A stretch of 25,437 nt of DNA from MGIIb-P sp963934015 (GTDB lineage Archaea; Thermoplasmatota; Poseidoniia; Poseidoniales; Thalassarchaeaceae). The stretch is taken from assembly GCA_963934015.1 (NCBI GenBank), contig CAWVWT010000028.1, forward strand, positions 1 to 25,437. The letters run 5' to 3'. The notes below the pieces were generated by a model that ran no database searches, was not told the origin of the DNA, and was given only the letters and a program-made list of their open reading frames with translations. The first letter of the stretch is position 1, and every line of letters begins with the position of its first letter. Positions 14,717-22,150 of the stretch are shown here, in pieces. Position numbers and translations under genes: made by a program.

Positions 14717-16342
14717 ATGCCGATGGTCATCGACCCGATTGCGGAAATCGAATGTGAAGCCATTGTTCGAGCAATCGATGTTGCCCCTGATGGAAAATGG
14801 ATGGCATGGGGAAGTGATGATGGAGTCATCCGTATCCTCGATACAGCGAATCTACCAACCAAGTTAGAACCATTCAATGTTGATGATGCAGTCACCCACC
14901 TTCAAATCGCCAGTGGTGATATCATTGTAATCGGCACCCACACGAATGATCTTCACGGACATGAACGACTGGGTGGGCATCGATGGACGCATGCGATTGG
15001 AGGGGGCTGTGACCATCTCAACTTGTCCGGCGACGGGACAGTCATCGGGTGTATCGATGGAGGGCGTCACCTACACATGGTCACCGAGAATGGAATCAAG
15101 AGAGGGAGATTTACAGCGGGTGAATTGATTGGGATTTCAGTCGCTCGCGATGGTACTGGAGTCGCGGTTTCCGATGACGAGGGGCATGTTCACGTGCTTG
15201 ATTCAAATGGGAAAAAACGTTGGAGTAGAGTACCTGAATCTGCCACAGGTGAGACCGTCTCCGCGATGTGTTTCTTACACGATGGTTCGCTTCTCCTCTG
15301 TAGGGAAGTTCTTGGAATCACGCCATCTGAAGTCGCTCAAATTGCACTTGAAAGATGGTCTTCAACTGGTGAAAGAATGTTTTCCGAGGAAATCAATTCA
15401 CGTGCCATGTGTCTAATTCCAGATGGAATGGGTGCTGTATCCGGACAATTCGATGGAACCGTATTGAAAATCAATGATGATTTGACATCTACGAAACTTT
15501 GGAAATCAATGTACACAATTAACGATCTTCGACGCTATGATGATGATTTTCTAGTCGCATCGTGGTTTTACCTTCATCGCATTGATTCAGATGGGGAAGA
15601 AGTTTGGAGGTGTGAACACACGGGTTTGGTTCAATCCATTGTGGCAAGCCAGGATGGAACCAGAATCGCACTCAGTGGGGATAATCAGAATGATTACACT
15701 CGGGAGAACCGAATCCTCTGGATTGATCCAGATGCAACTCCCTATGCAATGTCAGGGAATGCTGACATTGATGATGATCTGCTAGGATTTATCGATGGAG
15801 TTGAACTCAAAGCACCTATTGCTGCACCAGATGATGATTTGTATGCCGACGGGGGGGAAGACATGGCTTCACTGTTGACCGAAGAGGAACAGAAACTACT
15901 CCATTCAGGTCCTGTATCAGTGGACGATTCAGAGTTGTTTGCAATGCTCGATGATGAAATTGAACAACTCGCTCAATTCCAAGATGAAGATACTGACCTC
16001 ATGGCTGGACTGTCAGATGAAGGATTTGTCACCCATATCCCACCAACTGCAGATGCTGGAATGGACGTTGTTGTCAAGACCAATCAGGATGGTACCGCCA
16101 TCGTGCTCCTCGATGGTTCAGCAACATCACCTGGGAGCCAAGATGTTGCACAATGGATTTGGAGAGATGGTTATTCAAAGCAAATAGGAGATACGCCGAT
16201 GGTCAATGTCAGATTGCCGGTTGGAAATCACACCTTTACACTAACAGTTAGCGATTCATCACGGGAAAGTAGCACGGACACGATTACCGTGCAAGTTCAG
16301 GGTGAAACACGGGAAGATACCTTCGATTTACTCGATGATTAA
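14717..16342 (+). CDS. Beta-propeller (WD40-like) protein with acidic linker and C-terminal PKD-like domain
   Basis: 541 residues. Residues about 1-340 show repeated strand units typical of WD40/PQQ-type propellers (IDVAPDGKWMAWGSDDGVIRILD, LSGDGTVIGCIDGG, VARDGTGVAVSDDEGHVHVLDSNG, IVASQDGTRIALSGD). A strongly acidic stretch of about 90 residues follows (nt about 15765-16030, with DDD, EEE, DDE runs). A PKD-like domain is at nt about 16038-16300 (PTADAGMDV, VLLDGSAT, WIWRDG, GNHTFTLTVSDSS, DTITVQVQG). No signal peptide or membrane span is visible, although PKD domains are usually extracellular. Upstream in-frame ATG 14642 overlaps the THUMP gene and is less likely. It converges with the esterase gene, overlapping by 4 bases. 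Its partner is unknown. Confidence 0.75.
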   Translation: MPMVIDPIAEIECEAIVRAIDVAPDGKWMAWGSDDGVIRILDTANLPTKLEPFNVDDAVTHLQIASGDIIVIGTHTNDLHGHERLGGHRWTHAIGGGCDHLNLSGDGTVIGCIDGGRHLHMVTENGIKRGRFTAGELIGISVARDGTGVAVSDDEGHVHVLDSNGKKRWSRVPESATGETVSAMCFLHDGSLLLCREVLGITPSEVAQIALERWSSTGERMFSEEINSRAMCLIPDGMGAVSGQFDGTVLKINDDLTSTKLWKSMYTINDLRRYDDDFLVASWFYLHRIDSDGEEVWRCEHTGLVQSIVASQDGTRIALSGDNQNDYTRENRILWIDPDATPYAMSGNADIDDDLLGFIDGVELKAPIAAPDDDLYADGGEDMASLLTEEEQKLLHSGPVSVDDSELFAMLDDEIEQLAQFQDEDTDLMAGLSDEGFVTHIPPTADAGMDVVVKTNQDGTAIVLLDGSATSPGSQDVAQWIWRDGYSKQIGDTPMVNVRLPVGNHTFTLTVSDSSRESSTDTITVQVQGETREDTFDLLDD

Positions 16343-16998
16343 TCGAGAATTTCGGTGAAGAATTCCTCGACTCTACGGATTTCAGTCATGCAAACCTCGT
16401 GGGACATTGGATAGCGTTCAAATTCGACAGGCCAGCCTTTCTCACGTAGGAATTCAACCGTCTGTTGCCCAGATGTAAATGGCACCATGTCATCTCGTGT
16501 CCCATGGCATACCAATATCGGTGTATTTCGATTGGCTGCAGAGCTCGCATTCATGTGAATCTCGGGGAAAAGGAGGTAGCCTGACATGCACACCATGCCA
16601 GCGATTCGTTCTGAAAGTCGACATCCAGTGTAAAGAGACATTGCACCACCTTGGCTAAAACCGACCAGGACAATTCGTTCGTAAGGAATGCCCCGGGCGT
16701 GTTCATCTTCCACCAAGGCAGTGATTATTTCTGCAGATTGTTGTGCTTCATCGGGGCACTCTCGTTCACCATCAGATTCACCCGCCAAATAGCGGATATC
16801 GAACCATGATGGCATTCGCCATCCGTTGTTTATTGTCACAGGGCGTGCAGGAGCATTTGGAAACACCCAACGAGTTCCTGGTCGTGTAATGATGCGAGGC
16901 ATATCTCCGAAATCATGGGCACTAGCCCCAAGTCCATGCATCCAGATTACAGATGCATCATGGGATGCTGTTGGTTCGACCACGAGGGGGTCGGGCAT
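16339..16998 (-). CDS. Alpha/beta-hydrolase, carboxylesterase/phospholipase family
   Basis: Serine hydrolase of the dienelactone-hydrolase/acyl-protein-thioesterase type (PF02230-like). The oxyanion-region HGLGASAHDF is at 21-30, the nucleophile elbow is GFSQGG with S115, the acid is D169 in HGTRDDMVP, and the histidine is H200 in PMSHEV, so the triad is complete. At 219 residues the length is normal for the family. No signal peptide, so cytoplasmic. It starts 9 bases after the ETF-alpha stop and is the last gene of the HMG-CoA synthase/ETF run, converging with the propeller/PKD gene. The natural ester or thioester substrate cannot be told. Confidence 0.9.
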   Translation of the reverse strand: MPDPLVVEPTASHDASVIWMHGLGASAHDFGDMPRIITRPGTRWVFPNAPARPVTINNGWRMPSWFDIRYLAGESDGERECPDEAQQSAEIITALVEDEHARGIPYERIVLVGFSQGGAMSLYTGCRLSERIAGMVCMSGYLLFPEIHMNASSAANRNTPILVCHGTRDDMVPFTSGQQTVEFLREKGWPVEFERYPMSHEVCMTEIRRVEEFFTEILD

Positions 16999-17007
16999 GT
17001 AATCAAC

Positions 17008-17907
17008 TCACAGATTAGATAGGGCATCGGCCAATGCAGGAAGAGCTTCTTCCCAAGTTGCAACGATACCATAGTCTGCAACGCCAAAAATTGGTGCATC
17101 CGCATCTTTGTTGATTGCGACGATGTACTTTGATGAGCGCATGCCTGCCAAGTGCTGGATGGCACCAGAAATACCAACTGCGATGTACAAACTTGGATTG
17201 ACGGTTTTGCCGGTTTGTCCAACCTGCATGCTGTGCGACATCCCCCATTCATCAACAACAGCACGTGAAGCGCCAACCGCTGCACCCAATTGATCTGCAA
17301 TTGCCTCGAGATGACTAAAGTTCTCGATACTGCCCATTCCACGACCACCGGAGATGATAATATCCGCGTCAGATACATCTAGGCGTTCACTGGCCTTTGC
17401 AATAGCTTCGTTAACCGATGTGGCAACATCAGCGCTTTGATTCACGGTACTCACATCGGCACTACCACCACCATCAGCTGCGGGGAATGTGTTTGGACGT
17501 AGGGTCAAAATGGTGTCTCCAGAAATCGTGATTGTTTCCATCGCTTTGCCAGAATATATTGGTCTAGATACAGTATTTCCTGAGATGCTAGTGACATCCT
17601 GTACCACGGCGACACCTTTGGCCGCTGCTATGCGAGCTGCAATTTCACGACCGTTTGCGGTCGATGCTGCAAGTACCCGACCCTCTGTGAGCGAACCCAT
17701 GGCGGAAGCCCATGCCCCGCCATCAAAGGATGAGAAGCAGTCGCCTTCCACGGAAATGACCTTTGACACACCTGAAAATGCGGCTGCCTCAGCGGCTCCT
17801 ACGCCTCCAGCGCACAACACAGTGGCGTCCCCACCGGCTGCACCGACCAATTGAGCAGTGACTGGATGTAGACTATTTCCTGATGTTTCTGCAATGACTG
17901 TAACCAT
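17008..17907 (-). CDS. etfA: Electron transfer flavoprotein subunit alpha
   Basis: FAD-bearing subunit of ETF, which accepts electrons from acyl-CoA dehydrogenases and passes them to the quinone pool. The FAD-binding C-terminal half is clear: ISGGRGMGS, GASRAVVDEWGM, QVGQTGKTVNPSLYIAVGISGAIQHLAGM, then IVAINKDADAPIFGVADYGIV. It has 299 residues from ATG 17907. That start is preferred because GAGGAGGG lies six bases upstream; the ATG at 17913 is too close to it. It follows ETF beta by 12 bases. Confidence 0.96.
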   Translation of the reverse strand: MVTVIAETSGNSLHPVTAQLVGAAGGDATVLCAGGVGAAEAAAFSGVSKVISVEGDCFSSFDGGAWASAMGSLTEGRVLAASTANGREIAARIAAAKGVAVVQDVTSISGNTVSRPIYSGKAMETITISGDTILTLRPNTFPAADGGGSADVSTVNQSADVATSVNEAIAKASERLDVSDADIIISGGRGMGSIENFSHLEAIADQLGAAVGASRAVVDEWGMSHSMQVGQTGKTVNPSLYIAVGISGAIQHLAGMRSSKYIVAINKDADAPIFGVADYGIVATWEEALPALADALSNL

Positions 17908-17919
17908 ATTCATCCCTCC

Positions 17920-18672
17920 TCAAATCACCTTTGCTTCATTGCGTAATTTACCCACTACAGTGGATACGCTTTCAGCCCCTTCGAATTTCTGACCCGCTGG
18001 TTTCTCTGCAGGTGGAGATTGTTTGTCTAAAGATACGGAAGCAGAGCCGATGCTGACGCCTAGGTCACCAATGGACATGGTTTCAATCGCCTTTTTCTTA
18101 GCCATCATAATCCCCTTGACATTTGGACGCCGCAATTCGGTGCTCATTTTGTCAAAGGCGATGACACAAGGTGCGGCAACACTCACTCGCTCCATTCCAC
18201 TTGCGCTAGGGCGAAGCGCAAGGAAGCCCGACGCATCTCCAGAAAGTTCGCTCACCATCGTGACGCAGCCTGCACCCAATTTCTCAGCAACGCCAGGCCC
18301 TGTCGAACCAGAATTGGTATCTGCGGCTTGCTTTCCACAAAATACCACATTTGCACCTGTTTTCTCAACAGCCGCTGCTAGAATGGATGATATCTGATTT
18401 GAATCAAGGGTCGTCAAATCTTCAACAACAATGTGCATGAGGTTGGTTGCACCAACTGCAGCCGCATCTGTAAGCATCTTCTTGGCACGATCAGGACCAC
18501 ATGTAATGACTGTAACCGAGCCACCTTGTGTCAAGGCCGCTTCTAGAGCGTACTCATCGTAAGGACTCATCGACCATTTGTTGACTGCACCCTCATCAAC
18601 GCGATCATCGCTTACAACGATTTTTGCATTGGTATCGGGAACTTGTTTCAATAGAACTGCAATATCTGCCAT
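17920..18672 (-). CDS. etfB: Electron transfer flavoprotein subunit beta
   Basis: AMP-binding partner of ETF alpha. Recognised by ADIAVLLKQVPDTNAKI, the N-terminal NKWSMSPYDEYALEAAL, VTVITCGPDRAKKML and VVFCGKQAADTNSGSTGPGVAEKLG. It has 250 residues, a typical length. The Shine-Dalgarno GGTGAT lies about seven bases before the ATG and forms the 3' arm of a perfect hairpin (18678-18694), so its translation may be controlled by leader folding. ETF alpha follows after 12 bases. HMG-CoA synthase is 75 bases upstream on the same strand. Confidence 0.95.
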   Translation of the reverse strand: MADIAVLLKQVPDTNAKIVVSDDRVDEGAVNKWSMSPYDEYALEAALTQGGSVTVITCGPDRAKKMLTDAAAVGATNLMHIVVEDLTTLDSNQISSILAAAVEKTGANVVFCGKQAADTNSGSTGPGVAEKLGAGCVTMVSELSGDASGFLALRPSASGMERVSVAAPCVIAFDKMSTELRRPNVKGIMMAKKKAIETMSIGDLGVSIGSASVSLDKQSPPAEKPAGQKFEGAESVSTVVGKLRNEAKVI

Positions 18673-18677
18673 TCAAT

Positions 18678-18694
18678 CATCACCTATGGTGATG
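18678..18694 (-). promoter_or_regulatory. Hairpin that sequesters the etfB Shine-Dalgarno sequence
   Basis: On the minus strand: CATCACC, loop ATA, GGTGATG, seven pairs, with the GGTGAT ribosome-binding site as the whole 3' arm, five bases before the ATG. The 5' arm copies the anti-Shine-Dalgarno end of 16S rRNA. It is expected to block initiation until opened. Regulation is inferred. Confidence 0.45.
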
Positions 18695-18747
18695 CTCCAC
18701 CGAAAGTCCCTCTAAGAACGATTCGGTGTGGATAATACACCTGTAGA

Positions 18748-20304
18748 TTACTCGACCCAAGCATAGGTTCGGGCACCCTCTAGTTCGCCCTCACCCTCGA
18801 TATCGACCAAGGCAAATTCTCCACGTGGTTTGAGAACGCTGCCTGTATGAATGCCCTTGTGTAATTCTTCGTAGGTGATTTGGTCAATCGCCATACGACC
18901 TGCCATTCTTTCAAACAGGTTCCAACTGGCGACAACTTCGCGCCAATGCTCGCTGACAATACCTTCGAAAACCTTGGCCTTAGCACCAGATCCATATCCA
19001 CAGAGGCCGAATTGTTGACCATCGAGTGGGCTGTCCCCTTCATAATCCGATTCAAAGGTCGACATCATTGCCAAGAAAATAGAACCCGTATACTGGTTGC
19101 CAATGAGTGAACTCGCACGCTGGCCCTTTTCGATGCGCTCTGCATGGAACTCACGATATGCATCAGTCTTGGATATGCTTCGACGATAGGTATCCAAGGC
19201 CTTGGTGTGTTCGGCTTGTCCATCGGGAGTGTCATCGTAATCTTCGATGTTGGGAGGGAAACCAATCTCTGCTTCAACATCATCCCAAGAGGCACTGCCT
19301 CTGCGCTCGTATGCGAATACTGCTGGGAACATCCGCTTGGCCTGGAAGGCATAGGGAAGGTGCATGATTATTCGAGCCCAATCTTCGGTTAGAACTGCTC
19401 CAGACTTGGGGTCCCAACGGCCATCGACCTCAGCCTTAGCCCGGAAATCACGGAAGGCTTCCTCTACAGCGCTTTGATAACATTGATTGCTAAATTGGCC
19501 ATCGAAGACGGGCTCATCTCGGTGGACTTGGACACTATCAACACCATGGCTGAAAATTCCCATTCTACGTACGGTGGATTCGGGAAGATGACGAACCATT
19601 CGTTCAACCATACCCTCTTTGATGGATGCGCCAGTTTCTCTGGCTAATTGAACGACGTGAGAAATAACCGATTTGATTGAAACTTCACGACGTGGCTTGA
19701 AGAAATCGTGTACCGGTGAAGTCGATACACCCCACCGATCTGGAATTGCGATAAGTCGGGGGTTGTGTCGAATGAGTAGAGCGCCCCCCCCTGCGCCTTG
19801 AGTATACTCCCCGGGTGATTCCAAGTCATATTTTGCGTTGTCACTGAATACAACAATTCCAATACGATTGTCGGATTCGCCACCTCGGGCAACCCAATCC
19901 AGCGTATTGTGAAGTGCATCAACAGCACCAATACAAGCAAAAGTCATGTCAACGACGTCACAATTGCGAAAACATTCTGCCCCAAAACGTCCACTGTAGC
20001 GCTGGGTCAACATATCGAGAATGTAAGTCGCCGTGGGCTTAGCTCCATCAAGTGCGCTTTCTGTACCGAGGTACATTCGTCCGATTTGAGTTGGTTTTAT
20101 GCCATTCCGATCAATGAGGCGCGTCACTGCATTGGCACCCATCGTCGCTGTATCTTCATGAACATCGGGGATTGCCATAGCAGAAAGACCGAGACCTTTG
20201 TTGAGCTTTCCATAATCAGCATCTCGCATTTCAGCGAAGTCCTTCATATCAAGGTAAAGTTTTGGGAAATGGATCGCAATATCGTCGATTCCAACCTCAG
20301 ACAT
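18748..20304 (-). CDS. mvaS: Hydroxymethylglutaryl-CoA synthase
   Basis: Condenses acetyl-CoA with acetoacetyl-CoA to HMG-CoA, which starts the mevalonate route to archaeal lipids. Catalytic residues are visible: E82 in GTESALDGAKP, C124 in DMTFACIGAVDAL, and H315 in IIMHLPYAFQAKRM. Other marks are GLGLSAMAIPDVHED, HDFFKPR, PVFDGQFSNQCY, SSLIGNQYTGSIFLAMMS and GYGSGAKAKVF. It has 518 residues, the size of the eukaryotic enzyme and clearly larger than the roughly 350-390-residue archaeal and bacterial forms. The extra length includes about 60 residues inserted between HDFFKP and PVFDGQ. The start has GGGGG seven to eleven bases upstream. ETF beta follows 75 bases on. TyrRS ends 153 bases upstream, and a short leader ORF may lie in that gap. 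Confidence 0.93.
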   Translation of the reverse strand: MSEVGIDDIAIHFPKLYLDMKDFAEMRDADYGKLNKGLGLSAMAIPDVHEDTATMGANAVTRLIDRNGIKPTQIGRMYLGTESALDGAKPTATYILDMLTQRYSGRFGAECFRNCDVVDMTFACIGAVDALHNTLDWVARGGESDNRIGIVVFSDNAKYDLESPGEYTQGAGGGALLIRHNPRLIAIPDRWGVSTSPVHDFFKPRREVSIKSVISHVVQLARETGASIKEGMVERMVRHLPESTVRRMGIFSHGVDSVQVHRDEPVFDGQFSNQCYQSAVEEAFRDFRAKAEVDGRWDPKSGAVLTEDWARIIMHLPYAFQAKRMFPAVFAYERRGSASWDDVEAEIGFPPNIEDYDDTPDGQAEHTKALDTYRRSISKTDAYREFHAERIEKGQRASSLIGNQYTGSIFLAMMSTFESDYEGDSPLDGQQFGLCGYGSGAKAKVFEGIVSEHWREVVASWNLFERMAGRMAIDQITYEELHKGIHTGSVLKPRGEFALVDIEGEGELEGARTYAWVE

Positions 20305-20392
20305 TCGCTGTAACCCCCAATGAGTTAATCTGGGCCGGTTCCCACTCGGTATTCAATGGTACCCCTGCAAATTTGCTAATATTGACATTCAT
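20297..20392 (-). CDS. Possible 31-residue leader ORF overlapping mvaS start
   Basis: The ATG at 20392 opens a 31-codon frame (beginning MNVNISKFAG, ending GVTANV) that stops with TGA at 20299-20297, eight bases inside the HMG-CoA synthase gene in another frame. No Shine-Dalgarno sequence precedes it. It could be an upstream ORF coupled to mvaS translation or simply chance in a leader of 153 bases. No homology is recognised. Confidence 0.2.
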   Translation of the reverse strand: MNVNISKFAGVPLNTEWEPAQINSLGVTANV

Positions 20393-20457
20393 CAATGAAC
20401 CATACAATGCGGGATGTATCAAACCATGGCCATGATGTGCACCATGTGAGTTAGCAC

Positions 20458-21522
20458 TTACAATCCAGTGATTTCATTCACAGAATCAAGTAACTGCGGA
20501 TTGGATTCAAAATGTGTACGTAGTGTTTCCAAACCTGCCGAAATAGCATCTGCAACCGCGAACTTTGCATCGAGTGGGTGAACAGTGCCATCTTGCACTG
20601 CTGTGATGAAGCCTTGCAGGCTGTCGTAGGTGCTAGGTACACCATATTCAGGATTGGGTGTGACTGTGATTTGTCCTTGCTCAGGAAGGATGATATGTTC
20701 GAGTAGTTCGTAGATTGGACTGTCATCTTTCTCGACATCAAGGTAAGCTTTGCGCATCTTCTTGCGCAATTTCTCAGGTGTATCGTGCAACAAAATAGCG
20801 CCCGATGGATCGGATTTACTCATCTTGTGATCGAAAGAGTCCATTCGTGCACCTGCGCTCTTAAGCCCGGATATGATAGGTGTGTGAATACAAGTTGCTT
20901 TGGCCCAACCCCAGTGATCGGCTACATCCCGCATGTACATGTGCGCCTTTCGTTGATCCATTCCCCCAATCGCCAAATCGATATTCATTTCAAAAATGTC
21001 TGCTGCCTGCATGGCTGGATAGAAAAATTTGGATAAATCTCCATCACTACTGTCTTCATCGCGACCCATAATGCTGAATGTTCTGCGAACCCTAGCCAAA
21101 CTCATGTTCTTTGAACATCGCAAGACACGCGCCCAGTAATCCCCACTGTCCATGATTTCAGAAGCATATGCAAAGCGTAATTGACCTGGGCCGTCACCTT
21201 CATCGGGGTGATTCAATAGAGAGCGGAATACTTCTTCCATATATTTCGCAGTCGTGTGAATTTTGTCCATATCGCTGCCAAATTTATCATTCACCCAAGC
21301 GTGCCAATCGGCGAGGAAAATGAGTACGTTGACATCAGCATCCAGCATCCTCCTTAGATTGGTTGCTAGGACTTTCCATCCAACGTGCGCCTTGCCACTG
21401 GGCTCAAATCCGACATAGGCCCGAATGGTGCCACCATCTTCTATTCGCGCCATGAGATGATCGATTCCGACTACTTCCAAAGCTGCGCCTGTAATCAGGG
21501 AAAGTCGAGTTTCTGCATCCAT
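20458..21522 (-). CDS. tyrS: Tyrosyl-tRNA synthetase
   Basis: Class I synthetase charging tRNA-Tyr. From ATG 21522 (354 aa) it shows the HIGH-equivalent AHVGW within GFEPSGKAHVG (about residues 39-49), the tyrosine pocket YPAMQAADIF (168-177) and GGMDQRKAHM (186-195), and HKMSKSDPSGAI with KMSKS at 233-237. It is archaeal/eukaryotic in type, with no bacterial S4 domain at the C-terminus. GGTGAT lies four bases upstream of the start. In-frame ATG 21525 and GTG 21531 are alternatives; the GTG is part of the ribosome-binding site. It lies 26 bases after the DUF5611-like gene. Confidence 0.95.
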   Translation of the reverse strand: MDAETRLSLITGAALEVVGIDHLMARIEDGGTIRAYVGFEPSGKAHVGWKVLATNLRRMLDADVNVLIFLADWHAWVNDKFGSDMDKIHTTAKYMEEVFRSLLNHPDEGDGPGQLRFAYASEIMDSGDYWARVLRCSKNMSLARVRRTFSIMGRDEDSSDGDLSKFFYPAMQAADIFEMNIDLAIGGMDQRKAHMYMRDVADHWGWAKATCIHTPIISGLKSAGARMDSFDHKMSKSDPSGAILLHDTPEKLRKKMRKAYLDVEKDDSPIYELLEHIILPEQGQITVTPNPEYGVPSTYDSLQGFITAVQDGTVHPLDAKFAVADAISAGLETLRTHFESNPQLLDSVNEITGL

Positions 21523-21548
21523 CATAATCACCTATAGAGTGTTATATA

Positions 21549-22061
21549 TCAACCAAGCATCTTGGCAAGTTTCTTTGCAGTACTCTCTGCTTTTGTATTG
21601 TCTCCCGCCTCAAGAAGATTCTCAATTGTAGTGATATATTCCTCAGCCTGTGCTTTGACTTCATCCGATAAACTGGTTGACATATCCATGAATTTACGAG
21701 CCTGGCTGATTCCGGATTTTGCCTTGGATGCCTTCTTGGCGAATTCCTTGGCTTTGTCACCACGTTGCTTTCCAGAATACCCTGTTGCTTCATCCAGGAA
21801 AGCGGACCAACGCTTGCGGCTATCCATTGCCACTGCCATTGCACCTTCATCATCGAAATCTGGGCGATCCTGGGTGACATCGACGACCAGTTTTCCCAGA
21901 GAATTGTATTCAGCACTAATGCTAGACATGATTCCATGACTACCAGTAAAGGCATCACCAGAGCCATCAACATTGTCAAAATGCTTGCCAGCTAATTTGG
22001 CTAACCCCCCATCCGATGCCAATTTCTTCGTCAATCCCCGCTTCACTTCAAAGGTCTCCAT
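21549..22061 (-). CDS. DUF5611-like hypothetical archaeal protein
   Basis: The N-terminal part (METFEVKRGLTKKL, then GSHGIMSSISAEYNSLGKLVVDVTQDRPDFDDE, about residues 1-75) resembles the archaeal DUF5611 family, which starts with a Y/F-x-VKRG motif. The match is from memory of the family pattern and is moderate. The rest (about 75-170) is Lys/Ala/Glu-rich and predicted helical, ending in a helical hairpin (VKAQAEEYITTIENLLEAGDNTKAESTAKKLAKMLG). It is 170 residues from ATG 22061, which has GGAGGTGA just upstream. The TTG at 22079 overlaps that site and is rejected. Soluble, probably cytoplasmic. It is followed by TyrRS after 26 bases; the function is unknown. Confidence 0.7.
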   Translation of the reverse strand: METFEVKRGLTKKLASDGGLAKLAGKHFDNVDGSGDAFTGSHGIMSSISAEYNSLGKLVVDVTQDRPDFDDEGAMAVAMDSRKRWSAFLDEATGYSGKQRGDKAKEFAKKASKAKSGISQARKFMDMSTSLSDEVKAQAEEYITTIENLLEAGDNTKAESTAKKLAKMLG

Positions 22062-22150
22062 GTCACCTCCGAGTGCCAACCCGTCGTTAAGGGTCGCGGC
22101 GGGTCACCGTGTCGAGAAGGGTGATAATTGGGAGTGTTGTCGGCTGCTCG
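22062..22150. promoter_or_regulatory. Divergent intergenic region
   Basis: An 89-base gap separates the DUF5611-like gene (minus) from the secreted propeller gene (plus), so promoters for both must lie here or just inside the genes. The Shine-Dalgarno sequence of the minus-strand gene is at the left edge. No convincing TATA box is seen on either strand. Confidence 0.3.
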
